A DNA stretch of 48,248 nt from Bacillota bacterium (GTDB lineage Bacteria > Bacillota > Sulfobacillia > JAJYWN01): positions 1 to 48,248 of the forward strand of contig JAJYWN010000058.1 in the NCBI GenBank assembly GCA_021791495.1. Reading direction: 5' to 3'. Position 1 is the first letter of the stretch, and every line of letters begins with the position of its first letter. The translations under genes were made by a program, and so were the position numbers. Of this stretch, positions 15,036 to 23,298 are shown in pieces. Under the pieces are notes generated by a model that worked only from the letters and a program-made list of their open reading frames with translations, was not told the DNA's origin and searched no databases.

Positions 15036-15066
15036 AGCCCCTGGTCAAACCCCGGGGGCTTTTCCA
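15036..15066 (+). terminator. Rho-independent terminator after the DUF72-marR unit
   Basis: AGCCCCTGG (15036-15044) pairs with CCGGGGGCT (15052-15060; one T-G wobble) around a 7-base loop, followed by TTTTCC. It separates the regulator gene from the exporter gene, which has its own promoter. Confidence 0.85.
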
Positions 15067-15154
15067 TGCTCTCCCACGCCCATCCGCACCCTCTTGGCAG
15101 GTCTTTCCAGATGGTTTCAGGCCAGCTTGGAGGTTTTCTAATGGGCCTTTTTCC

Positions 15155-15183
15155 TTGACGCTTCCAGGGGGCGATGCTAGACT
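15155..15183 (+). promoter_or_regulatory. Housekeeping-type promoter of the MATE exporter gene
   Basis: TTGACG (15155-15160), a 17-base spacer and TAGACT (15178-15183) fit a sigma-A promoter. The expected start point is near 15190, immediately before the palindrome at 15197, so a repressor bound there would block initiation or early elongation. Confidence 0.65.
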
Positions 15184-15196
15184 TTAGGAAGTGATA

Positions 15197-15216
15197 TAGT
15201 TCGGGAAACTAACTAT
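15197..15216 (+). promoter_or_regulatory. Candidate MarR operator
   Basis: TAGTT (15197-15201), a 5-base spacer CGGGA and AACTA (15207-15211) form a perfect palindrome. A second overlapping arm AACTAT (15211-15216) pairs with ATAGTT (15196-15201). TAGTTnnnnnAACTA spacing resembles known MarR-family sites. It lies at the predicted transcription start of the exporter gene and 220 bp after the marR gene. Confidence 0.5.
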
Positions 15217-15261
15217 CTGCTAATTACTGGTTCCATGTCTGCACACGAGGGATGCTTCTAG

Positions 15262-16809
15262 ATGGTCTCCGCCGGCCAACCGAACGGCTCAGCTTTAACA
15301 AAAAGCCTAGCTAGACCAGACAGCGATGCCCGCGACAGACTCGCCGCCGCCGAGGAAACGGCCGCCGAACTGTCGGAAGACCTGCAGATAGAGCCCCCCC
15401 TATCAGAGCAGATTCAGGAGAAAGAAGTGGGCCCCGCCGGCCGGCGGCGCATTTCGGCGGTCGGCGAGGGCGAACCTACTCCCTCCGCCATCCGCAACAA
15501 AGTCGTCCAGCTAGCAGGCCCGGCCCTGGTCGAGATGATGTTCTCCAGCCTCATCCAGGTCACCAACATGATCATGGTCGGTCATGTGGGCCCGGCGGCC
15601 GTGGCCGCAGTGGGCCTGACCAACCAGCCCGTCTTCTTCGCCTTGTCCGCCTTCCAGTCTATGGACGTCGGAGCGACGGCCCTGGTGGCCCGGTTCATCG
15701 GCTCGAAGAAGTACGATGAAGCCAGTAACGTCACCCGTCAGATCCTGATTCTCAATGTCCTGCTGGCTTTGGTCCTCAGCGTGGTGGGATACTACTCCGC
15801 CCGGGACGTCCTCATCTTCATGGGCGCCGAACCGGACGTGTTGGCCGAAGGCACGCGGTATTTCCAGATCATCATGATGACCCTTTCTTTCAACACCCTG
15901 TCCATGAGCCTGACCTCAGCCCTGCGCGGGGCAGGGGACACCCGGACGCCGATGCGCGTGAACATGGTGGCCAATATCCTTGTGGTGGTCCTGGGCTACC
16001 CCCTCATCTACGGGAAACTCGGTTTCCCGGCCATGGGCGTGTTGGGCGCGGCAGTGGCGGCCGGAGCGGCCCGCTTCATCGCCTTCTTGCAGGTGCTCCG
16101 GGTGGTGACCAGCGGCCGGTTCGTCATCAAGATCGGCCTGCGGGACAAGTGGCACTGGCGCGGTGACCTCATCAAACGCATGATCCGCATCGGCCTTCCC
16201 TCGGCCGGGGAGCAGTTCGTCATGCGGGGCGGCGTGGCTCTGTTTACCAGAGCGGTGGCCGGCCTGGGGACCGAGATTCTGGCCGCCCACCAGATCGCGT
16301 TGAACGTTCTGAGCCTGTCCTTCATGCCCGGCCAGGGTTTCGCTATCGCCGCCACGGCCCTGGTGGGTCAGAACCTAGGGGCGAAACGCCCCGACTGGGC
16401 GGAGAAATGCGGCTGGGAGACGCGGCGCTTAGGGCTGTACGTGGCCTCCATGATGGGTGTGGTGTTCTTCGTCGGAGCGCCTCTTCTGATGCGCATCTAC
16501 ACCAACGATGCCGTGGTGATCGCCGCCGGGGCTGTGGCTCTGCGGATCACCGCTTTGGCCCAACCGGGGCAGTCGACAGCCTTTGTTTTGGCCGGCGGCC
16601 TGCGCGGGGCGGGGGACACCACCTGGCCCCTGGTGGCGACCTTTATCGGAGTCTGGGGGTTCCGGCTGGCCCTGGGCCTGATTTTCGTGGAGTTCTTCCA
16701 CTGGGGCTTACCGGGCGCCTGGGTCGCCATGTTCATCGACCAGCAAGTGCGTTCGCTGGTCATCTATAACCGCTTCAAGAGCGGGAAGTGGAAGCTGGCG
16801 CGCGCCTAG
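15262..16809 (+). CDS. MATE-family multidrug efflux transporter
   Basis: The 515-residue protein has about 12 transmembrane helices and typical MATE blocks: LAGPALVEMMFSSLIQVTNMIMVGHVGPAAVAAVGL (split over residues 90-125), SALRGAGDTRTPMRVN near 225, its second-half counterpart GGLRGAGDTTWPLV near 447, and FMPGQGFAIAATALVGQNLGA near 354. MATE proteins export cationic drugs or metabolites using a sodium or proton gradient. The first 75 residues are hydrophilic and low in similarity, unlike most family members; the ATG at 15262 has only a poor ribosome-binding site, so translation might begin further in. Promoter and MarR-type operator lie upstream. Confidence 0.93.
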   Translation: MVSAGQPNGSALTKSLARPDSDARDRLAAAEETAAELSEDLQIEPPLSEQIQEKEVGPAGRRRISAVGEGEPTPSAIRNKVVQLAGPALVEMMFSSLIQVTNMIMVGHVGPAAVAAVGLTNQPVFFALSAFQSMDVGATALVARFIGSKKYDEASNVTRQILILNVLLALVLSVVGYYSARDVLIFMGAEPDVLAEGTRYFQIIMMTLSFNTLSMSLTSALRGAGDTRTPMRVNMVANILVVVLGYPLIYGKLGFPAMGVLGAAVAAGAARFIAFLQVLRVVTSGRFVIKIGLRDKWHWRGDLIKRMIRIGLPSAGEQFVMRGGVALFTRAVAGLGTEILAAHQIALNVLSLSFMPGQGFAIAATALVGQNLGAKRPDWAEKCGWETRRLGLYVASMMGVVFFVGAPLLMRIYTNDAVVIAAGAVALRITALAQPGQSTAFVLAGGLRGAGDTTWPLVATFIGVWGFRLALGLIFVEFFHWGLPGAWVAMFIDQQVRSLVIYNRFKSGKWKLARA

Positions 16810-16845
16810 CCTCCCGGATATACTTGTGACGGAGGTAGGCGCCTG

Positions 16846-17751
16846 ATGACTTTTCGTGCCGACTATCACGTTCATCCTGATTTCTCCGTCGACGCCGACG
16901 GGACCATTGACGAATACTGCGGGCGCGCGCTGGACATCGGCTTGAACGAGATCTGCTTCACCACCCACTTCGACCTCTGCCCGGAGCGACTGGCGACGGA
17001 CGGTTTCGTCTGCGTCGAAGGGCAGCGGGTTCCCGTCACGTCGGACTGGCTACCGCGTTACCTGGATGCCATCGAAGCCGCCAAGGAAGAGTGGGGGCGC
17101 CGCCTCACCGTACGTGCCGGGCTGGAAACGGACTACCTCCCGGTCATCGAGGGGCAGCTGCATGCTATTCTGGAGGGCCCGCTAGGCCGCAGGCTTGATT
17201 TCGTCATGGGCTCGGTCCACTGCCTGGACGGGCTGGCGCTCACTCTGTCGGCGGAAGGAGCGGAGCTCTTCCGGCGGCACGGTGAGAAAGGTGTTCTGGA
17301 CACTTATTACGACTTGATGGCGGGGGCCGTGGAAAGCAGGCTCTTCGACGCCATCGGTCATTTCGATATCTATAGGAAGTGCCGTAGCTGGAACGGCGAT
17401 GGTAGCGGGGGGGACGATGACCTCTTCGGACCCGCCGCCGGGCTGGCCGAGCCAGTTTTCCGGCGCATGGCCGAGCTGGGCTGCGGGCTGGAGGTCAACA
17501 CCGCCCCCTTCCGCAGGGGAATCAAAGACACCTTCCCTGGAGCACGCCTTCTGGCGCTGGCGCGGCGGTGCGGCGTCCAAGTGGCCACCACCGGTTCGGA
17601 CTGCCATCACCCGTCGGTCCTGGGGCGCGGCCTGGATCTGGCCACGGAGCGCCTGGTGGAGGCCGGTTTCGACGCGGTCTACACCTTTCAGCAGCGCGAG
17701 CCGAGGGCCCATCTCCTGGCGCCGGAGCTGGAAAAACAGCGCCAGGACTAG
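16846..17751 (+). CDS. PHP-domain phosphatase, histidinol-phosphatase (HisJ/HisK) type
   Basis: The 301-residue protein has the metal-binding motifs of the PHP family: DYHVHPDFSVD (HxH, residues 6-16), FTTHFD (43-48), MGSVHCLDGL near 122, IGHFDIYRKC near 174 and GSDCHHPSVLG near 250. HisJ-type enzymes remove phosphate from histidinol phosphate. No other histidine gene is near, so another small phosphate ester is possible. A Gly/Asp-rich insert (WNGDGSGGDDD, about residues 182-192) sits after the HxD motif. ATG 16846 follows GGAGGT. The stop lies only 7 bp from the convergent end of the SLH-GH18 gene, leaving no room for a separate terminator. Confidence 0.85.
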   Translation: MTFRADYHVHPDFSVDADGTIDEYCGRALDIGLNEICFTTHFDLCPERLATDGFVCVEGQRVPVTSDWLPRYLDAIEAAKEEWGRRLTVRAGLETDYLPVIEGQLHAILEGPLGRRLDFVMGSVHCLDGLALTLSAEGAELFRRHGEKGVLDTYYDLMAGAVESRLFDAIGHFDIYRKCRSWNGDGSGGDDDLFGPAAGLAEPVFRRMAELGCGLEVNTAPFRRGIKDTFPGARLLALARRCGVQVATTGSDCHHPSVLGRGLDLATERLVEAGFDAVYTFQQREPRAHLLAPELEKQRQD

Positions 17752-17758
17752 GCCGGGA

Positions 17759-19558
17759 CTAGGGACGGCAGGCGTCAAGGAACCCCTCTGAGAGCAACCC
17801 GATCCGCCACACCGCCACTCCCTTCAGGTTATAGGCGATGGCCAGATCCCTTTTCTCCTTCACCGATTCCGCTGTCTCGGCGTAAGCGTTCACGCCCAGG
17901 TAAAGCTTACTCGGAGCCGCCAGAGCCGCGGCTTCGCGCACGGCTTTCTCCACCAGCTTGATGGGCTGGGGCTGGCGATCCGAGGTGTACTCGTAAGCCA
18001 TGATGACGAGACCGTCGGAGTTCGCCGCCAAGGCACTATAGTCGTACCCGGGGTAGGCACTGTTGGTTGGGTGGACGGCCAAGTAGAGGGTGAGCCCCTT
18101 GACCCCCAGTAGGCGGTGCAGTTCCGACACGTAGCGCGACAAACGGGCCCTGACAATCGCCAGGGCGGGGCCCTCTTGGCCCCAACCAAGACCTTCGAAA
18201 TCCAGCGTCACACCGTCGAACCCCTGCTTCTGGACGAGGTCTAACAAGGAGGTGTTGAACTTGGCCTGCGACGCCAGATCTGCCAGGAAGGCGCTGAGTA
18301 CTCCGTCCTTATCCCCTGAGTAGACCATGAGGGTCCGGCCCACGCCGGCGGTCTTCGCCGACTGCAGTAGTTCGGCGGGGCCGTACTCCCGCGGCAGACC
18401 GTCCGGTCCGCTAATGGTGGCCGTGGACGGCCAGTAGAAGTCCTGGCCTGACAGGTCCAGAGTGCCTCCCGCGGCCAGGCGGGCCCAGCCGAAGGCGACC
18501 TTGTTGAAGGACGGGACGGCATCGCGCTGGTCGAAAGCCTGGATGGCGTAGAACCCAAAGAGGTCGTTTCCGTAGGAACGGCCGCGCACGGCCTGGCGGA
18601 ACACGAGGGCCACTCCCTGCTCCCAGGTGAGTTTGTCCTGCGGTCCGAATTGGCCGCCGCCGTAGCCGCCGACGATGCCGTGGGCGGCGGCGGTAGCAAC
18701 CCAGGCTCTGGCCCAGTGGTCGGCGGGAACGTCGGCGAACGGACTGGGCAGGGCGGGGTCCGGGGTCACCCCGGCCATGCGGAGAAGGAATGTGGCAGCC
18801 TCGGCGCGAGTCAGAGGCTGGTCTAGGGCCAAGTCTCCGGGAGCGCGGCCTTTTATGAGTCCGCGCTCCACCGCCACCTCGATGACCGCGCGGTCCACGT
18901 CCGGCAGGTAGCGGGCTGCGGCGCCGGTCAGGTGCCCTCCAGCGGGCGGCAAGACCTCACCGGCCCAACCCAGACCCCGCAGGACGAGAGCGAAAAACGC
19001 CCACCGTGTGATGGAGTCCTTGTAGGTGTAGGAAAGGGTCAGACCCAGTTCGGCCAAGCTCCGGTACTCGGTGGCGGCCCACGTGTCCTGCAGGACCCCG
19101 GTCCAGTCACGCCCGGAAGTCGGGTCGGCGAAGGGCTGCATCACTGTGAGAGTGTCTCGCTCCCGCACGATACTCGGCGGGGGGATGGGCACGAGGCGAC
19201 TGTGCCGCACCGCCGCCGAAGCCAGTTCGCCGTGCCAGTCGGGAAAGGCCGCGGCGAAGTCGACTTGCACCACGCCATCGGGGTTGGCTTTGGTCCACTG
19301 CACCAGGGCCTCGGGAGCGGGGGTAGTAGATCCTTTCACCAAGCCAATGACGGCGAACGTCTCGTTCGGACGGGCCGTATAGGCCGTGACCTTGGTAAGG
19401 AGCGGCCCGTCACCAGAGGAATCAGTGGCGCCGCTCGTCGTGGCTTCAGCCCAGACAAGTCTGACCGGGAGCCCCGCCGACACTAAGGCCAGCACCAAGA
19501 TGAAAGAGAGCAGCAGGACGGCCACCGCCGGCCGGAGGCCTTTGGACTCAGGGTTCAT
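17759..19558 (-). CDS. Exported SLH-domain protein with GH18 (YaaH/chitinase-like) catalytic domain
   Basis: The 599-residue protein starts with a signal peptide (hydrophobic residues 11-36). Residues about 172-315 look like SLH repeats (PLTRAEAATFLLRMAGV, then FADVPADHWARAWV and GIVGGYGGGQFGPQ), which anchor proteins to secondary cell-wall polymers. The C-terminal part (about 330-599) is GH18: GFDGVTLDFEGLGW holds the DxxxxDxE signature with the acid E445, followed by LTLYLAVHP and VIMAYEYTS. It most probably cleaves N-acetylglucosamine linkages in cell wall or spore cortex, as YaaH-type proteins do. ATG 19558 has AGGAG 12 bases upstream, a little far. It is the last gene of a leftward group with CapA and an M28-like peptidase. 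Confidence 0.85.
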   Translation of the reverse strand: MNPESKGLRPAVAVLLLSFILVLALVSAGLPVRLVWAEATTSGATDSSGDGPLLTKVTAYTARPNETFAVIGLVKGSTTPAPEALVQWTKANPDGVVQVDFAAAFPDWHGELASAAVRHSRLVPIPPPSIVRERDTLTVMQPFADPTSGRDWTGVLQDTWAATEYRSLAELGLTLSYTYKDSITRWAFFALVLRGLGWAGEVLPPAGGHLTGAAARYLPDVDRAVIEVAVERGLIKGRAPGDLALDQPLTRAEAATFLLRMAGVTPDPALPSPFADVPADHWARAWVATAAAHGIVGGYGGGQFGPQDKLTWEQGVALVFRQAVRGRSYGNDLFGFYAIQAFDQRDAVPSFNKVAFGWARLAAGGTLDLSGQDFYWPSTATISGPDGLPREYGPAELLQSAKTAGVGRTLMVYSGDKDGVLSAFLADLASQAKFNTSLLDLVQKQGFDGVTLDFEGLGWGQEGPALAIVRARLSRYVSELHRLLGVKGLTLYLAVHPTNSAYPGYDYSALAANSDGLVIMAYEYTSDRQPQPIKLVEKAVREAAALAAPSKLYLGVNAYAETAESVKEKRDLAIAYNLKGVAVWRIGLLSEGFLDACRP

Positions 19559-19649
19559 GGGTCCGCTTCAACTCCTATGGATTGACTGTGAAGCGCCCCC
19601 AAGGTTCCCCCCGCCGCCGATGCGCCGCCCTCTCGCCGTTGACCTGTTG

Positions 19650-20960
19650 CTACAGCTCGACCTTTCCGGCCCCCGCCTCGTAGTGGATCGTGGTGCCGAA
19701 AGGCTTGGACAAGTCGGCCAGGCCGCCGATGATCTTCTCGGCCAGCGCGCCCTTGGCCAGTTCGGGCCGCCCGCGTTTCGCCCGGGTCCCCCCGAAACCG
19801 AGCGTCAGCGGGTACAGGGTGCACTCGGTCATCTCGTCGTCCTCAAAGGTGCAGATGGCCAGGACGCTCTCCCAGAAAGCCGCTTCCGACGGGAAGCTCT
19901 TCGTATCCTTGCCGGTGCGGATGTCGTAGAGGTCCGCCGGCGTGTTCTCATATCCCAAGCCATAGCGCTCGTAGACGTCGGCCGGCAGATAGCGCACCGA
20001 TTCGTTCTGGAAGATGAAATTGCCCAGGCTGTAGAAAATGGGCTTCCCTTTATATACTTCGATCCCGCGGAGCACGTGTGGTCCGTGGCCGATAAAAGCC
20101 GTGGTACCCGCATCAATGCAGGCCTTGGCGAAGGGCTGGATGAAGGTGGCTGGGATTTCCTTATCCACATTGGCTTCGTGGGCGTGCAGCGAGAAGAAGA
20201 CCCAGTCGGCCTGGCGGGCGGCGTCCCGGATGAACTTCAGGTTTCCCTCCATGTCGCCCTTGTGCGGCGTGGTGCGGATGCCGGGCTTGTCCCCGACGAC
20301 GAACTTCATGGGCCCGAAACTGTAGCTGCTCGGGTCGCCGGAGCCCTCGAACCCCATGGCCACGCGTTTCTGTCGGAGATACTCCAGCCCCAGATCCCCG
20401 GCCATCTTCTTCACCTGGGCCATCTCCTCGGCCGTCACCACATAGGTGGTGTCGTAGCGCAGGGGGTTCAGACCGGGACGGCCCGGCATATCGGGCCGCT
20501 GGTTGCCGGCGCGGCCGAAGGAGGCGAAGGTGGAGGAGGCGGAGAGCAGGGCGGCGCGCCCTTTGGCGAAGTCAAGGTAAGCGGGGGAGCGGGCCTGGGA
20601 CAGGTTCGGTCCAACCCCGGCGTGCACCAGGCCGGCCCGGTCGCACTCGCGCGACGTGGCGGAGAGGCCGCCGTCGGACCAGTCCAGCGAGTGGTTGTTC
20701 GCGCGCGAGACCATGTGGAAACCGGCCCACACCAGTTCGTCGGCCATCTGCGGCTCGGCCACGCAGTAGGTGCCACCGCTTTCGGCCGCCGGGAAACCTT
20801 CGTACCGGTGCAGGAGCATTTCAAGGTTTGTGAAAGCCACGTCCGCCGACCGGATGAGCTTCAACATGTCCAGGAACTCGGGATCCTTGTATGGAGAGAT
20901 CCTCCGGGTGATCAGGGCATCGCCGGTCGCCGCCAGAGTGAAAGTGCCTTTGCCAGCCAC
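19650..20960 (-). CDS. CapA-family protein (PGA_cap, metallophosphatase fold)
   Basis: The 436-residue protein belongs to the poly-gamma-glutamate capsule CapA family: LAATGDALITRRIS at the N-terminus, ADVAFTNLEMLLHR (residues 46-59), VSRANNHSLDWSDGGL (the NNH metal motif), FFSLHAHEANVDK near 235 and GHGPHVLRGIEVYKGKPIFY plus SLGNFIFQNE near 265. CapA is required for polyglutamate export or anchoring, but the family is broad and many members lack other cap genes, as here. There is no signal peptide from this start, which is unusual for a capsule protein. The start is GTG 20960, ten bases after GGAGGT. An upstream extension of the frame overlaps the neighbouring gene and was rejected. It follows the peptidase gene by 26 bp and is probably co-transcribed. 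Confidence 0.85.
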   Translation of the reverse strand: MAGKGTFTLAATGDALITRRISPYKDPEFLDMLKLIRSADVAFTNLEMLLHRYEGFPAAESGGTYCVAEPQMADELVWAGFHMVSRANNHSLDWSDGGLSATSRECDRAGLVHAGVGPNLSQARSPAYLDFAKGRAALLSASSTFASFGRAGNQRPDMPGRPGLNPLRYDTTYVVTAEEMAQVKKMAGDLGLEYLRQKRVAMGFEGSGDPSSYSFGPMKFVVGDKPGIRTTPHKGDMEGNLKFIRDAARQADWVFFSLHAHEANVDKEIPATFIQPFAKACIDAGTTAFIGHGPHVLRGIEVYKGKPIFYSLGNFIFQNESVRYLPADVYERYGLGYENTPADLYDIRTGKDTKSFPSEAAFWESVLAICTFEDDEMTECTLYPLTLGFGGTRAKRGRPELAKGALAEKIIGGLADLSKPFGTTIHYEAGAGKVEL

Positions 20961-20986
20961 GATTGTCCTTACCTCCTTATTTCGCT

Positions 20987-23110
20987 CTACTTCGAGGACA
21001 GTTCTACCAGCTTCAGCTCCGATAGGAGCTTGTAGAACTCCATTAAGTAGCCGGTATCGCGCAAGCCCGTCTCCAATTCCACCAGGTCGGCGATCTCGGC
21101 CACGGTGCGCTTCCCGTCTGTCCAGTACATGGCCTGGGTAGCCGTGCGCCCGCCGGCTTTCCGCTCTTCCTGGACTCGGCGCCATTCGTCCCGTCGCCCC
21201 TCGGAGAGAAAATGCATGTAACCGCGGAGGCTGATGGGGCCGGGATAGAGGCGCCGCGGGACCACCGTGGCAGCTTCTTTGTCCGCCGCCGTGGCCGGTA
21301 CGGAGGGCTTAGCTTCGGGAGAACCGCAGTCACGGCAGGCCGCCAGGTAAGCGCGGGCCGAGGCACGGGCGCGGCACTCTTCGTCGCTGACGGTCGCCAG
21401 CATCTCGGCCTCTAACTCCTTGGCGTACTGGGAGAAGGCCGCCTTCTCGGCCGGGGCCAGCAGGCGGGTCAGGGAGTTGAGGTCCAGGAGTTTTCGTTCC
21501 AGACGGTATTTCAGAACTCGCCCGGTCTTTGCCAGGGCCTCGTTCATGGTCTGGGCCGGCGACGTCGGCGTCGCGCTCTGGCCGCCCCTGGCCACAGGGG
21601 ACGCACCCGAGGCGGCTACTGCAGCCAGGTAGTTCTCGCGGGCTATACTATGGGCTTCGGCGGCGAAGGAAGCCGCCATCTCGCCAGCCAGCCAGACGGC
21701 CGCCGGGTAACCGGCGGTGGCCACGAAGTACAGATAGGTGGCGGTCAGGAGCCCCACCTTGCGCAACATCTCCGGGTCCACCTTGTCCAACGTGTCTTCG
21801 CTGGTGTGGTAGAACTTATCCGGCCACTGGATGAGCATAGGGCAGGGCACGCCGACGGTGGGGTCCGAGAAGATGTAGTGGTCGCTGCCGCCGGAGAAGT
21901 TGGTCACCGCCCAGCGGAAGAGGGCCATGGCCGAAGTGCCGGCCAGGTTCTTGGCGTCCTGGGCGACGTCCAGAAGGATCTTTTCGAACAGGTCCCCGGT
22001 GAAGTCGGGCATGGCGTGGGGCGGCCGCTCCACTTGGAAAATGCTCTTGCACAGGTCCTGGTTCTCGCCGACCATGTCCAAGTTCACCGCCGACACCATC
22101 TTCGGGATGTCGTTCTCGTTCGAGGCCAGGTAGGCGTAGGTGCCGGACATCTCGGGGACCAGGAGGAACCGGATGGTGCGTTTGGGGCGGGGGAGGGCTC
22201 CGCTGCTGATGAGACGCTGCAGGGTACGGGCCACTTCAAGGACGACGCCGCTCCCGGAGGCGTTGTCGTTCGCCGACCACTGCGGGTGGCAGAGGTGGGC
22301 CACGGCCAGCACCTCTTCATCGGTCTCACCCTTGATGGTCGCCGTTACGTCCTCGATGGCGCCGGGGTAGAGGTGGCTGTCCACGCGGGCATAGAGGCGG
22401 ATGGCTTCTGCGGCCTTTCCCTTGGCGGCGGCCTCCTTCTTCAGACGGGCATCCAGTTTGCGCAGGCGCTCACCGGCTTTCGGGGAGAGGACGAAGCCGA
22501 AACATCTCTTCTCATCCTTCTCGCCGCTCCACCAGAAGGACGTGTACTGGATGGCGTCGGGGATGTCCATGCGGGCCCGGATGGGTGGAAACTCGTTCAA
22601 GTGGTCGGTGAGAAGGCCGACGGCGCCGCGCTCCTCCACCGCCAGGCGTTCCACACGGGTGATGTCGCCGGTGAACATGACGATCTTACCCTTGACGTCC
22701 ACGCCCTCGTACGAGCCCGGCTCGTCGGCGCGGTCCAGCACCACCAGATCGCACTCAACTCCCTCGAGCGGCGTGGGCGCGCTGCGTTGGATGATGGAAA
22801 TCTTGGTTTCCTGATAGTTCGCCAGGAAGCGGGCCTCGCCGGCGGGCGTCACCAGCTTCAATACGGCGTCCTGGCAATCCCATTCGTCGAACATGGGATT
22901 GGCCCAATAGCGGGTCCCGGGGTCGGATTTGTAAGAAAGGACGCTCGGCGAGAGGCCGGACTCCTTCAGGGCGGTAGCGGCGTAGTTGGCGGCCTGCCGG
23001 TAGCCGGGGCTGGCCTGGATGCGGTGGTAGCGGATGATCTCGGCCACATGACGGTGAGCGATGCGGCCGGAAAGCTCTCCTTCAACGGCCTTCAAAATGT
23101 GTCTGAACAT
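20987..23110 (-). CDS. M28-like zinc aminopeptidase with PA-type insert (DUF4910-like) and C-terminal helical domain
   Basis: The 707-residue protein has an N-terminal helical part, a protease-associated-like insert (about 115-190; VKGKIVMFTGDI, GAVGLLTD) and a co-catalytic zinc peptidase core: H275 and D282 in AHLCHPQWSANDNASGSG, E320 in LLVPEMSGTYAY, D345 in NLDMVGEN and the last His in DKFYHTSEDTLDKVDPE. This resembles the DUF4910/aminopeptidase-like M28 group. The last 50 residues (DGKRTVAEIADLVELETG) look like a small winged-helix/PqqD-type module. No signal peptide is seen, so it probably acts in the cytoplasm. ATG 23110 follows GGAGGT by seven bases. It leads the leftward group with CapA and SLH-GH18, and is divergent from the NIF3-like gene. 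Confidence 0.82.
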   Translation of the reverse strand: MFRHILKAVEGELSGRIAHRHVAEIIRYHRIQASPGYRQAANYAATALKESGLSPSVLSYKSDPGTRYWANPMFDEWDCQDAVLKLVTPAGEARFLANYQETKISIIQRSAPTPLEGVECDLVVLDRADEPGSYEGVDVKGKIVMFTGDITRVERLAVEERGAVGLLTDHLNEFPPIRARMDIPDAIQYTSFWWSGEKDEKRCFGFVLSPKAGERLRKLDARLKKEAAAKGKAAEAIRLYARVDSHLYPGAIEDVTATIKGETDEEVLAVAHLCHPQWSANDNASGSGVVLEVARTLQRLISSGALPRPKRTIRFLLVPEMSGTYAYLASNENDIPKMVSAVNLDMVGENQDLCKSIFQVERPPHAMPDFTGDLFEKILLDVAQDAKNLAGTSAMALFRWAVTNFSGGSDHYIFSDPTVGVPCPMLIQWPDKFYHTSEDTLDKVDPEMLRKVGLLTATYLYFVATAGYPAAVWLAGEMAASFAAEAHSIARENYLAAVAASGASPVARGGQSATPTSPAQTMNEALAKTGRVLKYRLERKLLDLNSLTRLLAPAEKAAFSQYAKELEAEMLATVSDEECRARASARAYLAACRDCGSPEAKPSVPATAADKEAATVVPRRLYPGPISLRGYMHFLSEGRRDEWRRVQEERKAGGRTATQAMYWTDGKRTVAEIADLVELETGLRDTGYLMEFYKLLSELKLVELSSK

Positions 23111-23298
23111 GAGTTCGACCTCCGTTGGAAGACCTCGATTTCCTTCTCTTTGTCTCTGTCTCTGCATCCCTTCGCGCCGCCAAATGCCCATTCCTTCCGG
23201 GGCCTTTCGCGGGCCGAAGGATTGCGGCGGCCGAAGCCGAAATACGGGCAGGGGGCAAAAGCAAAGTAGCCAAGGACGCGAACAGGGAGGCTTCGGGC

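Noticed and set aside
19386-21035. Long plus-strand frame (549 codons) opposite the CapA-like gene
   Set aside because: Mirror frame of a real minus-strand gene. It is rich in Gly, Arg and His without motifs.
20961-21185. 75-residue N-terminal extension of the CapA-like protein
   Set aside because: It lies inside the upstream peptidase gene, while a GTG at 20960 has a good GGAGGT site and the family begins just after it.
21650-23269. Long plus-strand frame (539 codons) opposite the M28-like peptidase gene
   Set aside because: Antisense shadow. The minus strand carries intact zinc-peptidase motifs and a proper ribosome-binding site.
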